From Hortaea werneckii (taxonomy: Eukaryota; Ascomycota; Dothideomycetes; Mycosphaerellales; Teratosphaeriaceae), in the NCBI GenBank assembly GCA_037044905.1, contig JBAOKB010000037.1, positions 868,001 to 932,000 of the forward strand: a stretch of 64,000 bases of DNA, given 5' to 3'. Shown piece after piece: positions 42,711 to 53,390 of the stretch. A model generated the notes under the pieces. It worked only from the letters and a program-made list of their open reading frames with translations. It had not been told where the DNA came from and did no database searches. Within the stretch, counting starts at the first letter, position 1; every line of letters begins with the position of its first letter. The translations under genes and the position numbers were made by a program.

Positions 42711-44964
42711 CTAAAGATCATCTTCCAGGAACTTGTAAGCGAACTTGAAGTCCGCTTTTCTCCTGTTCATCCTGTTCGAAGTAATCGGGTCAGCGTCGCC
42801 GGTTCTGAATAGCTGGGTTGCGTTTTGTGGTGCCGCCTTACCAAGTGCTTTCATAGTCAAAGAAGCGATACGTTCCCTGCTCAAACTCTTCGCTAATCAC
42901 CTTTGGCTCCTCGTGGCGCTGAAACCATGTCTGATACTGCTTGTGGAAGCGCCAGCTCTGGCCCTTGAGCGCCTTGGCCGCGAGGTATTGGTGGTAGGAC
43001 TCCGCATTACTGTTGCCAGAAGATGCGAGGCCAGGCTGCTGCCCTGTGGTTGGGCTTGGAGGTGGAAGACCTTGTTGCTGTGCCGCATACCCGTTCTGGT
43101 GATAGTAAAACAGATAGAAGAGTGTGTCCGTATCTATCCGCCCGTAGAGACGCGGATCGTTGAAGACACTGAGCGGCGTCTGAGGATACCAAGTCGGCGT
43201 GTACGGATAGGGTGAGAGCGGAGCGTAGTGATTTGGCTTGGCCGCATCACTCGGCACAGGTGCTGCTCGCCTGCTTGCTTCCAGTAAAGCGGCATCGATC
43301 GGCTCTTCGGCATTCGCCCTTTTCTTAGTCTCCTCGAACGAGTCTAAAAGGTCAGTAAGCGATGAGGGCAGGTGGTAGATGCTCTCCTCTTCTTCATCCT
43401 CCTGTACAATCACATCGCCATTGACAGCGGCAATGCCAGCAATGCCGGAGTCTGGGCTAGGCGGTTGTACGCCCTTCGTCGGGTGCAGCTGCTGCGAAGG
43501 ATGTGCCTGGCTTGCTTGAGGTGAAGGCTTTGCAGATGCTGCCTTTGACACAGCTGGGGATGGTTTCGCAGCCTCATCCTTTGGCGCTGGCGTAGGCTGC
43601 TTTGTATGTTCGACCTGCTTAGCAGCCTCAGCAACCGCTATCGTCTCGACCGGCTGACTTGGTACCGCGCTTGGGCTCGTCTCGGGAAGTGCTTGCTTCG
43701 CGGCGGCGCCTCCAGGGGGCGGCGGCAAAGGTGCGATGCCTACGCCATTCTTATCGCTTGCAGCAGCGGCTGCAGCAGCAGAGGCGTATTTGAGCGGCTG
43801 GCCTGTCGGTATCGTTGGCAATGGAGCAGGTTTCATGTCGGAATGTTGAGGCTGCTTCGTCTGTGTCGTAGCGCTTGGTATGCTCTGGTGTAGCGTTGAT
43901 AACGCAGGAAGCGGGCTCTTCATCTGCTGAGTACTACTCCGTCTGCCTGTTCCAGAAGGAGCAGCCTCTGACACCGACTTAGATTTTCCCGCTCTTTTCG
44001 CCACCAACACTTCCTGATCTTGCGCCGGAGCCTGTTGCCGTAGGCTCGGTATCAGGAGGCTCATCCGCAGTGCTCGCGGCGTCTTGAGAGGAAACCTTGT
44101 CCATCTCATTACCCACAATACCATATCCCTCTACCTCCTCGTCCAGATTGAGGTCGTCGTAGAGCGAGTCATCCTCCATGAAATCCACCTCCTGATTGCA
44201 TTCCACGTAGTACTTGATGCCCTCTTGTATCTCCTTGACAGGTTCCGAGTCCACGGAGCCGTTCTCCAAGCTTCGTAATAACACCTCCAGTTTTCCACTG
44301 TGCCACTTATGCCGTTCTACTGTCCTCTCCAGCTCGCTAAGCCGATCTGCCTTGCCACTGTCACTCTTTTTCTTCTTCAGCCCGGCGTGGAGTGTTTCAG
44401 CCTCGGCTTCTTGGCTTTCAATTTGTCGCGCTAATTCGTCGACCATTTCGCCCAGGAAATTGCACAGCTCTAGCTTCTCCTGCTCCTTCGGATCCAGTTT
44501 CGCGGCTGCTGATAAGCCTTCCTTGGAGTACGCCTTGGTCTTCATCTCCTTCTCCACGGCCTTGAACATCTCCATCCGCTAGAGACACAATTAGTAACCT
44601 ATTGAAGGATTGATATGGCTGCTTCCGGGCATGCACGTACACTCTCTATCAGCTTCCGCTGATCCATCAGGGGCTTCTTGTCCTTGATATCATTCTGGCT
44701 AGCCCATCCTTTTATCTTATCTCGACTTCGCTGCAGCTTCTTGATCTCCTTCTTCAAACTGTCTTCGAGCTTGTCCTTTTGCGAGGCATTTGTGCTGCCT
44801 ATGAGCTTATCGTAGATGCCATCGAAAGCTTGTATCCCTTCCGCGACTCGCTTGAACTCCTGCCAGGACGAGAGTGGTTAGCACACAAGACTGACAGCCC
44901 ATCAGACTCCTCTTTGGAGATGACGCACCTTGTCAATCTCTAATTGCAATTTTCGCGCCGCCAT
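42711..44964 (-). CDS. NOT3: CCR4-NOT complex subunit Not3/Not5, with one apparent frameshift
   Basis: Four exons: 44964-44929 (MAARKLQLEIDK), 44859-44641, 44578-42842, 42771-42711. The N-terminal Not3 domain is a coiled coil (EFKRVAEGIQAFDGIYDKL, then QKDKLEDSLKKEIKKLQRSRDKIKGWA). The middle is low-complexity (Pro/Ala/Ser/Gln). The C-terminal NOT box includes WYPQTPLSVFNDPRLYGRIDTDTLFYLFYYHQ, QEG-like QTWFQRHEEPKVISEEFEQGTYRFFDYESTW and finally a short exon ending AYKFLEDDL. The complex deadenylates mRNA and tunes translation and decay in the cytoplasm. Exon 3 is one base too long: near 43984-43987, at a run of four A (coding strand), the frame ending GGEKSGKI must pass to the one reading KSKSVSEAAPS. 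A 64-base intron (GTTTCC..CAG) is a weaker alternative. Expected product about 683 residues. Confidence 0.88.
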
Positions 44965-45526
44965 TGTGAAGGTGTGTGTGTGTTGTCGCTCGTTTGCGCG
45001 CCGGCCTTGCGACCAGTGGGATGTTCCTATCGCTCCTCCTCAGCTCTCCTGGAGCTTTACTCTCACCGTCGTCTCGTACTTCGTGCTCGCGATGGCACAA
45101 GGAACGGAATCATGCGTCGGTGTCGGACGGTATCTGTTGTCGGGTGCCGAAGATGAAGCAGCAGACAGGTTCAAGGTGAGGTGTGAAGCCGCCAGCGAAG
45201 CTGCGCGCCGACGGATCGGCGCTAGTCGGAGCTTAATCGCGTGGCGGAGGTGCGGGATGACCTTCCAGGCGACACCAGCGCGTTTAGAGGAGCGAGTTGG
45301 CTGTGGGCGGAAAGGACTGTTACAGCACCGTGGGAAATTCAGAAGGGCTGTATACGGGGTTGCATGGGCAATGGAGAATCTGAGCAGATAGCATCACCGC
45401 CTCCTGTCCTCCGCGTATCCATCACTACTACCATCTGGGTGACCTGCATAACGCGCGCCTCACTTTCCGACCTTCCTGCATTTTACCTGGCCTCGCCACC
45501 TTACCGCCGGGTAGCAGCGTCTCACG
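44965..45526. promoter_or_regulatory. divergent promoter region
   Basis: This is a 562-base spacer between NOT3 (minus) and the tRNA deacylase gene (plus). Frames of up to 153 codons here have no features. No specific element recognised. Confidence 0.4.
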
Positions 45527-46361
45527 ATGAAGAGTGAGCCAATCGACCGCATTGCCACTCAACAAAACGCCCATAGCTAAAACCATTCCCAGCTGTCATC
45601 CAGCGCGTGAAATCCGCTTCCGTCACTGTCGATGGGCAACTCATCTCTCAAATAGCCAAAGGCATACTCGTCTTTGCCGCAGTTGGCAAAGATGACACGC
45701 CCAAGGAGGCCGAGAGCATGGCGAGCAAAGTGCTCAAGATGAAGTTCTGGGACGACGATGAAGGCGGTCGATGGAAGAAGAGCGTCACCGATATTGAAGG
45801 AGAAGTGCTCTGTGGTATGAGACGCTGGCTCGCTCCTGTATTCTCCTTATACCGCAAAGCTGTTTCTGACAACCCCCTGTAGTCTCCCAGTTCACATTGT
45901 ATGCCTCAACCAAGAAAGGCAACAAGCCAGACTTTCACAAATCGGCGCCTGCGCAAAAGGGCAAGGAACTCTACGACCATTTCATCTCCAATGTCCGAAA
46001 ACAGTACAAGGAAGACCGGGTCAAGGACGGTGTCTTCCAAGCGATGATGGATGTCGGAATTGTGAACGATGGGCCTGTAGGTGTCGACTTCCGCTGCATT
46101 GACGAAGCGGTGAGCTTACGCCTTTGTTTGCTTCTTGCTTCTTGCGCCATGTCCTTTCTCGCGGAACCCCAACGTCCGCTTAGCTGGGAGGAGTTCATGC
46201 TGACTGCCTTTCCAGGTTACGATAGAATTGAGACGAACCCACCTGAGTGGAAAGATCCCACCGGCATGGCATCTGGAAAGGCGCAGAAGCCTGAAGACGG
46301 CGACACGCTGAAAGGCCATGTCCACAAACGCTTCGAAATGCCAGCCAGCTTGCTCGACTGA
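45527..46361 (+). CDS. DTD1: D-aminoacyl-tRNA deacylase, with one apparent frameshift
   Basis: Four exons: 45527-45533 (only 7 bases, ATGAAGA), 45593-45814, 45883-46076, 46216-46361. The spliced start reads MKTVIQRVKSASVTVDGQLISQI, the family N-terminus. KSVTDIEGEVLCVSQFTLYAST contains the SQFT motif, and NDGPVT contains the Gly-cisPro motif that excludes L-amino acids; the V-T of that motif is joined by the last intron (GTAGGT..CAG). The enzyme frees tRNA from wrongly attached D-amino acids and glycine. After VTIE the frame must change to reach ETNPPEWKDPTG; one base is missing at 46226-46227, an AA doublet. Without it the protein would end about 27 residues later in an unrelated basic tail. 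Expected length is about 189 residues. The C-terminal extension after NPPEW is typical of fungal members. Confidence 0.85.
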
Positions 46362-46790
46362 ACTAGCGATGTTCAGCGATAATTTTTGTACAGCCGATGT
46401 CCCTGCGAAAAGCTAGAAATGATCGGCGTACGTCTCAAAGGTCGAATTGCAACCATATCTGCTACTCCAGCTTGCAAAGACACTCGAGGTAGGATCAGCG
46501 GCAGGATAGATTCAAACGAAAGCAAATTCACGATATTAAGACCACCGGGTACACCGACTCCATCATGAGTATGTAATTGCTGGATATTTCAGTTTGGGGA
46601 AGCAATTGACAACAGCTAGTGGAAGTAGATCCAATGAGAGATTCAGAGAAACTGTAGATGTAGCAGAAAGAATATGTCATGATTCTAAAAGTCTATTTAC
46701 ACGTTCCAATGCTGGACTCCGCGCTATGTACGGTAAATCATAATCCGTATCATGTCATCTGTGCGAGGGGCAGTAAAACAAGTGTTGCCT
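46362..46790. other. intergenic between convergent genes
   Basis: This 429-base, AT-leaning region lies between the tRNA deacylase and alcohol dehydrogenase stops. Nothing further recognised. Confidence 0.4.
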
Positions 46791-47786
46791 TTACTGCGGG
46801 ATAAGCACAGCACGGTATCTCATACCGCCGTTCTCAAGCTTGTCAATGGCCTCCTTAATGCCCTTCTCGTTCAGGGGGAACTTCTCGAGGATGGGCTTGA
46901 TGTTGTGCAGGGCGGCGAAGTCAAGCATGCGCTGGTGGATGTAGCGCGAGGCGACGACGGAGAACTGCACGCGGATGCCGTTGAAGAGGGCCGGCGTGTA
47001 AGGGATGGTGAACTCGCCACCGGCGACCGACAGAGGGTAGATGACGGCGTGAGGCGCGAGCGCCGGGATGAGGACGTCCCACTGCGGCTGGGCGGAGGTG
47101 CAGACGAGCAGACGGTCGATCGGGCGGGAAGGCTTGATTTCCTTGGCGCCCTTGGTGGCGATGAACTCGTGAGCGCCGAGCTTCATGGCCTCCTCCTTCT
47201 TGCTGTCGGTGCCGGAGAGGACGACAACGCGGCAGCCCATCTTGGCGGCGTACTGGATGGCAAGGTGACCGAGACCGCCAATGCCCATCACACCGATGGT
47301 CTCGGTGGGCTGGGTGTCGAACTCGTGGAGAGCGTTGAAGACGGTGGCACCACCGCACTGGAGAGGGGCGGCGTCCTCGTCGCTAAGGCCGTCGGGGATC
47401 TGGAAGAGGAAAGCCTCGCGCCAGACGGCGTGGGAGGCCATGGAGCCCTGGTCGAGGTCGGCAAGACCGTACATCTTGCGCTCCGCGCAGTAGGTCTCGT
47501 TGCCACGCAGGCATTGCTGGCAGTGCTCGCAGGAGTTGTGCTCGTAGCCCCAGCCGACGCGGTCGCCCTTCTTCATGTACTTGACCTGAGGGCCAACGGA
47601 CTCAATGACACCAACACCCTCGTGGCCGAGACCCATGTTGGCGTTCTTGTAGTGGAGATCGGTACCGCAGAGGCCGGAGGCGGTGACCTTGACGAGGACC
47701 TGGTCATTCTGGAGTTCCGGCTTCTCGGTGGTGGCGGCGACAACAGCGCCGTTCTCGCTGCCCTTGTAGACGGTGAATGAGACCAT
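46791..47786 (-). CDS. zinc-dependent alcohol dehydrogenase, CAD-like
   Basis: This is an intronless gene of 331 residues of the medium-chain dehydrogenase superfamily. Catalytic zinc ligands are C40 (GLCGTDLH), H55 and E56 (GHEGVG) and C144 (PLQCGG). Structural zinc is held by C86, C89, C92 and C100. The NADP-type Rossmann motif is GIGGLGHLAIQYA near residues 168-180. The pattern CGGATVFNAL and the CTSAQPQWDVLIPALAPHA stretch match fungal NADPH-dependent cinnamyl-alcohol-like aldehyde reductases. It would reduce aldehydes in the cytosol. Codon choice is strongly biased to G/C third positions, so the antisense frame is open for 342 codons; this bias is typical of highly expressed genes. Confidence 0.92.
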   Translation of the reverse strand: MVSFTVYKGSENGAVVAATTEKPELQNDQVLVKVTASGLCGTDLHYKNANMGLGHEGVGVIESVGPQVKYMKKGDRVGWGYEHNSCEHCQQCLRGNETYCAERKMYGLADLDQGSMASHAVWREAFLFQIPDGLSDEDAAPLQCGGATVFNALHEFDTQPTETIGVMGIGGLGHLAIQYAAKMGCRVVVLSGTDSKKEEAMKLGAHEFIATKGAKEIKPSRPIDRLLVCTSAQPQWDVLIPALAPHAVIYPLSVAGGEFTIPYTPALFNGIRVQFSVVASRYIHQRMLDFAALHNIKPILEKFPLNEKGIKEAIDKLENGGMRYRAVLIPQ

Positions 47787-49468
47787 GATGACTAGCGGTT
47801 AAGGATGTAGGATTACGGGTTGTAAAGGTGATGCTGAGATGATGAGAGGGTGTAATGGGATGAGTGACAGTGAAAATGAGAGGACGAGGTCTTCTTATAA
47901 GTATGAAATCGAGATAGAAAGAACCCGCAATGACGTCCCCATCTCTACGATCTTTTCCTTACCGCTAGACCCGGAGGTTCCGTGCGGTTGCTGTGGTGTG
48001 TTTGGGTGTTCTGGATCGAGACCCGCATGAAGCGTTCAAGATGACGCTACCAAGCCAGAAAAGCTCTTCGCTGACTGAGCGACATACTTGCGCAGCCTCT
48101 CACAGCGCGCCCTTGGCACATGGCTCAATGCTTGGGACAAGGTGCAGTCCAGACGCATTCCCTAGCACCCATCGGCACTGTTGCGGAAAGCAGTAGCTGA
48201 GGCGCACAAGGTGGCGAGTCAACATGCTGCAACGCCTCGGCAGTCTCTCGGGACTGACTTCATTCATCGAACTTTTCCACGCTAGCTCAGCCTTATCTAA
48301 TCCGATAAGCCACGATAAGGGCCAGGGTGGTCTGTGGTATTCGGATTTAACTCCAGGCTCTTCGACTGCATTACCAAGCGGTGTACGTGCCCCTGGTTTT
48401 TCGCGCGAACGGAATCCGAAGGAAATCAAGCGAACGTGTTGTCGTGTAGCAAGTACCGAGAGCACCTGGCCCTGAACATCGAACAAGGATGCCGACAAAT
48501 CTCTAGGGGAGGTGGGAAAGTCCGCCTCGAAACGTCAGCTCTTTGCAGCAAGGAGTCGCGGAAAATATAGTGTCAAGATGACCGTTAAAGGTTGGCATTC
48601 CATCAATGTTTCTCCATATGGGGTCGCCATTGGGTAAATACAGTATACGGGACCCCACAGGTGGCTGCCGTAGTCAGCAGCAGACTTGAGCCTACCGCGG
48701 CCAGTCAGCCAATCGAATCTCGACGAGAAACGACAGATCGGCTTCATTGCATTGGACTCAAGGACTTGGTGATCATTCAGCAGCCAAGGGCCGTCAGCAT
48801 CGTGCAAATGCGACAGCATGATCATCGACCCGCACCCGCACGTTCATGCGTCATGAACTCGCATGTCATGTGTCAACCCAGGTTCATTTCGAAGGCGAAC
48901 GAGCCTGAGGTTGATTAGTATTGACAGCTTGTGCCGATGGTCTCAAGTGGAATCGCAATGAGACGAGGTCTTCACTACATACAGCTGCTCGCCGACCAAG
49001 AACAAGGAGCGCACACGATTCACGCATTGTTGGAACAAGGTACGCAGTTTTCTCAGTATTACACAGTGCTACGTACGCATGAATTACATTCTTAACCATC
49101 AGCTCTCAAACGCAATGTCAACAAGTAAAGACCGACTGTTTGGCACCAATGCCATCCCATCCCATTCCAAAATACATTGATGATATGCCGCAAGTAAATG
49201 CTGTGATGAAGCCGCTGGAATGTTGTGAAATCATTGCTTGACTTCTGTCGAGCTATCTGTCTGTGAAATGTGCCCAAAAGCTGAGGGCGTGGCAAAGGTT
49301 GTGCCAGTGATGCATGGAGTGGAAATGTCGCGGTCAGATGCTCACGAGGAAAGATAGCAGTGAGGATGGTGGTGGCATGCTGTGATGGCAGTAGCCGGAG
49401 AACGGCAAAGACCAGCTTTGCGTTTCGTCGTATGCTCACAGCCGGGCTGTTGTTGAGATGTGGATGGA
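47787..49468. other. 1.7-kb gene-free region
   Basis: No supportable gene. It holds the dehydrogenase promoter (47787 onward) and the 3' region of the next gene. Several frames near 100 codons lack motifs. No repeats recognised. Confidence 0.5.
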
Positions 49469-50929
49469 TCAGATGACGGGCTTCTTGCCTTTGCCTGGCG
49501 GTGGGACATCGTCATCTTTGGGTTCGATGCTCTCGACGACGCCGCCAACGCTGTCTTTCTCTGCAGCGATCTCTGCGTCGCGCTTGGCCTTGGCGGCTTG
49601 AACACCTTCGCTGATGTACAGTAGCTTGCCGTCGCCACGAGGCATCTTGATACCAATGAAGTCGGCATTCTGGCGAGCAATCTCAAACTGCTGAGCAGGG
49701 GTGAGTTGGCTCAACTTGAAAGACGGAGAGCCAGCAGTATCGTTGTCTTGGCCGTTGTTGGGATCGTTGGTAGATTCGTTGGCATCGTCGCCAGAAGGAA
49801 CGGCATGACCAGATGGGCCAGCGACTGGACTCGACGCATCCCGATGGCCGTGGTTGGCATTGTTGTCATTGGCATCTTGACCATCGCCTCTGTTGACGTA
49901 GCGTCTGTTATCAACGGTCTCGAGCCAGAGCATGTAATTGTCTTCATGGCTGTTAATGGTCTCGGTCGGCTGCTCACCGCTGATGAGGAACTCGACCGGC
50001 GGGATCGATCGCACGGTGCCAGCATCGAGCCAGTTCTGAATGAAGTCGAGAACCTGAGTGATGCGGTCGTAGGAGTAGCCAGATCCACAGCAGTTGATGA
50101 GAAAGGTGTCGTAGAGGCCGACGGGGAACGACTCTTCTGGCTTGGGCAGAGTGGCATCGACATCGCCTGCATCTCTCCTGCTCTTGGGAGCCTTCTTGGT
50201 GGACTTGCTTTGGCGAAGAGGGTACTTGAGATCGTAGTCGGCACGAGCAGCGGCTGCATCTTGGTTGTGCTGACGGAGGAAAGCCTGGTAGTCGTTGTGA
50301 CGGTCCTTCATGCTCTTGCTGAACTGGACGCTGAAAGTCGCATCTGGGCGCCAAAGCTGAAGGCGGACGAACTGGGCGCGGAGATTGAGCATGTGGAAGC
50401 ATGCGATCCCTTGTTCTGGCTTGTTCTTGAAGTCGGCACCGTCTTCGGTCTGGTGACTGTACTGGTAGTACCTGCGTTGGTAGCACTTGCGGCAGTAGGT
50501 GTGGAAGACATCGTTGTCGATCATTCCAGTCGCTTTTTTGTTGCGGCCGAAGAACTGGGAGATGCTCTTGCGGCCTACGGCCTGTTGAGCGGTGCCGTCA
50601 CGCTGGAACCAGGTCATTCCAGTGTTGCACATGCGATTGGCGCAGTGCCATGGCTTGTCAAGAGTGGCACGCGGGCCACCGGTCGGCTTGTTGGAGGACG
50701 ATCCCTGCTCGTCCGTGGTGCCTTTGAAGTCTGATGGTATTAGTTGCGCCGATTTGGCGCCTTCGGCCTCCCCAGATTGAGGAGCCGGTTGATCATTCCC
50801 AGAGGGCCGTCCGGCGGCCTTGGGGGCCTTGCGCTTCTTTGGGAGAGGAGCCTCAACCTCGTTGAGCTCCCCAAACTTGCGCTTGGGCTTTGGTGCCCTT
50901 GAAGAGCGTCGTACTTGCTGGTCAGACAT
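49469..50929 (-). CDS. unrecognised nuclear-looking protein with paired cysteines
   Basis: This is an intronless gene of about 486 residues. I do not recognise a named family. The N-terminus is strongly basic with nuclear-localisation-type clusters (RRSSRAPKPKRKF, PKKRKAPK). A central part has CANRMC (CX4C) and, 50 residues on, TYCRKCYQRRYYQ (CX2C), which could form one four-cysteine zinc site. Between them are WFQRDG and SISQFFGRN. Aromatic, tidy helical sequence follows (FHMLNLRAQFVRLQLWRPDATF and YDRITQVLDFIQNWLDAG). The C-terminal third is N/D-rich and low-complexity, ending in an acidic/lysine tail. The long antisense open frame reflects G/C codon bias. A lineage-restricted DNA- or RNA-binding protein is a reasonable guess. 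The start is the first ATG after a non-ATG open stretch. Confidence 0.7.
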   Translation of the reverse strand: MSDQQVRRSSRAPKPKRKFGELNEVEAPLPKKRKAPKAAGRPSGNDQPAPQSGEAEGAKSAQLIPSDFKGTTDEQGSSSNKPTGGPRATLDKPWHCANRMCNTGMTWFQRDGTAQQAVGRKSISQFFGRNKKATGMIDNDVFHTYCRKCYQRRYYQYSHQTEDGADFKNKPEQGIACFHMLNLRAQFVRLQLWRPDATFSVQFSKSMKDRHNDYQAFLRQHNQDAAAARADYDLKYPLRQSKSTKKAPKSRRDAGDVDATLPKPEESFPVGLYDTFLINCCGSGYSYDRITQVLDFIQNWLDAGTVRSIPPVEFLISGEQPTETINSHEDNYMLWLETVDNRRYVNRGDGQDANDNNANHGHRDASSPVAGPSGHAVPSGDDANESTNDPNNGQDNDTAGSPSFKLSQLTPAQQFEIARQNADFIGIKMPRGDGKLLYISEGVQAAKAKRDAEIAAEKDSVGGVVESIEPKDDDVPPPGKGKKPVI

Positions 50930-51893
50930 CTTCTTGGAGGGGGGAGGGGACGGGTTGGTAGTGGTTTGGTTTTGGAAGTAAAGAAAGAGGAAAATCAAAA
51001 GTACTTATATCCTGTTCGCTATTGTTCAACGCATGCTATTGTAGACGTGTATAGCAGCACCTGACAATTGTCTCAACAATTGACGTGGCTGGTCGTCTGG
51101 TCGTGAATGTGAACATGAACTCACCCGCCCCCATCTCAGCCAATCAGGCGCGCGCGGCAAACAATACAATGGCATATCACTTGAAAATCATTGATGAGTC
51201 ATGTGGAGTCTTGCTCACGTTCAATTCACGTGGCTTTGCTCAATATGACTTGACATTGTTGAAATCTCGACATAGCGAAAGATGCCTTGGTTAGGAGGTA
51301 GAAGACCACAATTTTGAGCCTCTGCTGTAGCCTCTACCGCATTCTCCCCCGAACAAGAATATGCGGAACTTGGACTTAGTCCGTATCAGCACACAGAGAT
51401 TGACTCGTCTTGTCTTTCCAAACTTCTGTCTTCTCGATCAGTTGCCGGTGCTTCTCGCCCATGAAAGCACATGTTCCTTGGGTGTGAATGAGATCTTCAA
51501 CGTTTATTTTACCCCATTCACCTTCCAGCTCGAGTAGCTCGGGGAATTCATTATCATTCCGTGGTTGAGATTTCGCTGTATTGTGTTGCAAAGGCTATTG
51601 TCATCCGCATCCAGAAGGCAGAAGTGAAGTGAGGTTGAATTTCAATTACGAACGCACGGACGCGGCTGAGCCCGCGTCACTACGCTGCGAGGATGACGGA
51701 AGGTATTGAGGTTTGAAGCATTCCAAGCGCAATCGAGCATTTTACATTGCTGAACGAGCTATAGTCGCTTGTTGGAAACATCAAAACTCGAAAATAGTCA
51801 AGCAATCACGTTTTTGAAAATCCAGTGCCTTCCGAAAGTCGTCGTTATCGACGAGTTATTCAACATTATCAATACAATCCCGAAAACACGCTC
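50930..51893. other. intergenic, nothing recognised
   Basis: This 960-base region lies between the start of the unrecognised gene and the end of CDT1. A 71-codon minus-strand frame at 51376-51591 has no features and is not annotated. Confidence 0.45.
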
Positions 51894-53390
51894 TCACGCT
51901 TCAAGTAACCCTGCAACGCGCTCTCGAAGAGCGTCTCCGCCGACGATGCCTGCTCTGCTGACCACTACGCTCTTGACTGCCCCGCTATTGAGCACCTTGA
52001 CAAACCCAGGCGTCACCTCCCTAGCCATGACTTCTAGCACCCTTTCCGCTTCCTCTTTCCCGACTGGAGTTCTCAGGCTTTGCTGAAGTTGCTGGACAAG
52101 CGCCTGCATCGTAAAGCTTGCTCGAGGTTTGTTGGCGCACACCAACGACAGAGTCTGTGCAACATCAACCACGCGGTGTAGAGCTGCCTTGCGTTCGAGC
52201 TGAGCTTTTGTAGGGCCGGCAGGAAGGTTTGCCGTATTCGCTTGCTTGGCAAGAACGCGGTCGAGCAGAGTCGCGCCTCGGTTCTGAGTTCCAGCTATTG
52301 ATTTCTGCTGCTCCTGTAATGGCGGATTGGAAGCCGATGTCACTTCGGAAGCTTCTGCTTGCCCGGCCTTGAGGTCAGCAAGCCGCTGCGCCCCACAAGC
52401 AAACAGTGGCGATGCTTTCTCTGCGGCCGTATTCTTGCTGATTGTCGCCAATTCCAAGCTCTTGATGAAGGCTGGGCCTGTCTGGTGCTCTTTCTCTAGA
52501 CTGCTCGTCGAAATATTCCACTTTTCTTGCAGGGCAGACTCAAAGAGGGAGTTGAGGCGATCTTCGTCGATGTAGCTTGTGGTCCTGTTCTTCCTTTCCT
52601 TTTCCGGCTGCGAGCGTGCAAGGCAGATTCCAGCTCGCCCGTAGTCTTCTAGACAGAACTCAGATGGCCGGGGCGCCAGGGCCAAGATCCGTCGGAGATC
52701 CTCGAGTGTGACGTCCCGTTTCCTCCAAGTTTTCGTGATTTGCGGTAGAATAGTATTTAAAGCAACTGGTGAAGAGGTGCCATGGTGTGTATAATACAAG
52801 GAAAGAGCCTTGAGAAATGATGCGTGCAATCTAGCAAGCTCTTGCAATTCGATTGGAAGAGCGAACTCCTTGTCGAGCTCCTCCGCCTTTGGCGTCGCTG
52901 GAGGTGTGTCGAGTGCAGCTTGTGCCTTTTTGCTGAGCGCGAACGGTATAGGTTGAGAAGTGCTGTCCAGGTTTAATCTGTCAAACATGGCGGTCGCACG
53001 CTTGCTCGGTGTCTCCTTTGGCGATGGTGGAAGCGTAGCATGTTTGGCGCGTTTGCTCGGCCCCATGTGTTCATCCTTCCTTCTAAACTGTGCAAATATC
53101 CCCGGCCGGCCATTGGATTCCGGTGCTGAAGCTGTGTCAACTTCTTCCGAAACGGAGTCCAAATCTCTCTTCCTCTTGCAGTCGGCTTTCACGGGCGCGG
53201 ACTTGGTAGCGGGACGCTTGACTTCGTGCTGAGTGGCCGTCTTTCTCTTCTTGATGCCCTCATCCTCCACATTACATTTGCTGACCCCAATGAAAGCCTT
53301 CATGCCTTTTCCATTTGTGGTTGCTGGGCTTTGTTTACTCGAGTTTTCCCCCTCAGCAACGGCGCGACTACGTTTGCGGGAAGCCGGCAT
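51894..53390 (-). CDS. CDT1: DNA replication licensing factor Cdt1
   Basis: This is an intronless gene of 498 residues. A basic, disordered N-terminus (MPASRKRSRAVAEG, with several K/R clusters and S/T-P sites such as LPPSPKETPSK) fits CDK control. The middle winged-helix domain of the Cdt1 type is visible: LPIELQELARLHASFLKALSLYYTHHG, NTILPQITKTWRKRDVTLEDLRRILALAP. The C-terminal Mcm2-7-binding winged helix is MQALVQQLQQSLRTPVGKEEAERVLEVMAREVTPGFVKVL. Cdt1 helps ORC and Cdc6 load the Mcm2-7 helicase at origins in G1. The family is divergent in fungi, so this rests on domain order and motif shape. No frame breaks. Confidence 0.82.
   Translation of the reverse strand: MPASRKRSRAVAEGENSSKQSPATTNGKGMKAFIGVSKCNVEDEGIKKRKTATQHEVKRPATKSAPVKADCKRKRDLDSVSEEVDTASAPESNGRPGIFAQFRRKDEHMGPSKRAKHATLPPSPKETPSKRATAMFDRLNLDSTSQPIPFALSKKAQAALDTPPATPKAEELDKEFALPIELQELARLHASFLKALSLYYTHHGTSSPVALNTILPQITKTWRKRDVTLEDLRRILALAPRPSEFCLEDYGRAGICLARSQPEKERKNRTTSYIDEDRLNSLFESALQEKWNISTSSLEKEHQTGPAFIKSLELATISKNTAAEKASPLFACGAQRLADLKAGQAEASEVTSASNPPLQEQQKSIAGTQNRGATLLDRVLAKQANTANLPAGPTKAQLERKAALHRVVDVAQTLSLVCANKPRASFTMQALVQQLQQSLRTPVGKEEAERVLEVMAREVTPGFVKVLNSGAVKSVVVSRAGIVGGDALRERVAGLLEA

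Noticed and set aside
46752..47780. 342-codon plus-strand frame
   Set aside because: It is antisense to the alcohol dehydrogenase. The openness comes from strong G/C third-position bias of the real gene; the antisense protein has low-complexity G/V/D-rich sequence and no motif.
49706..50734. 342-codon plus-strand frame
   Set aside because: Antisense shadow of the unrecognised minus-strand gene; V/G-rich with no features.
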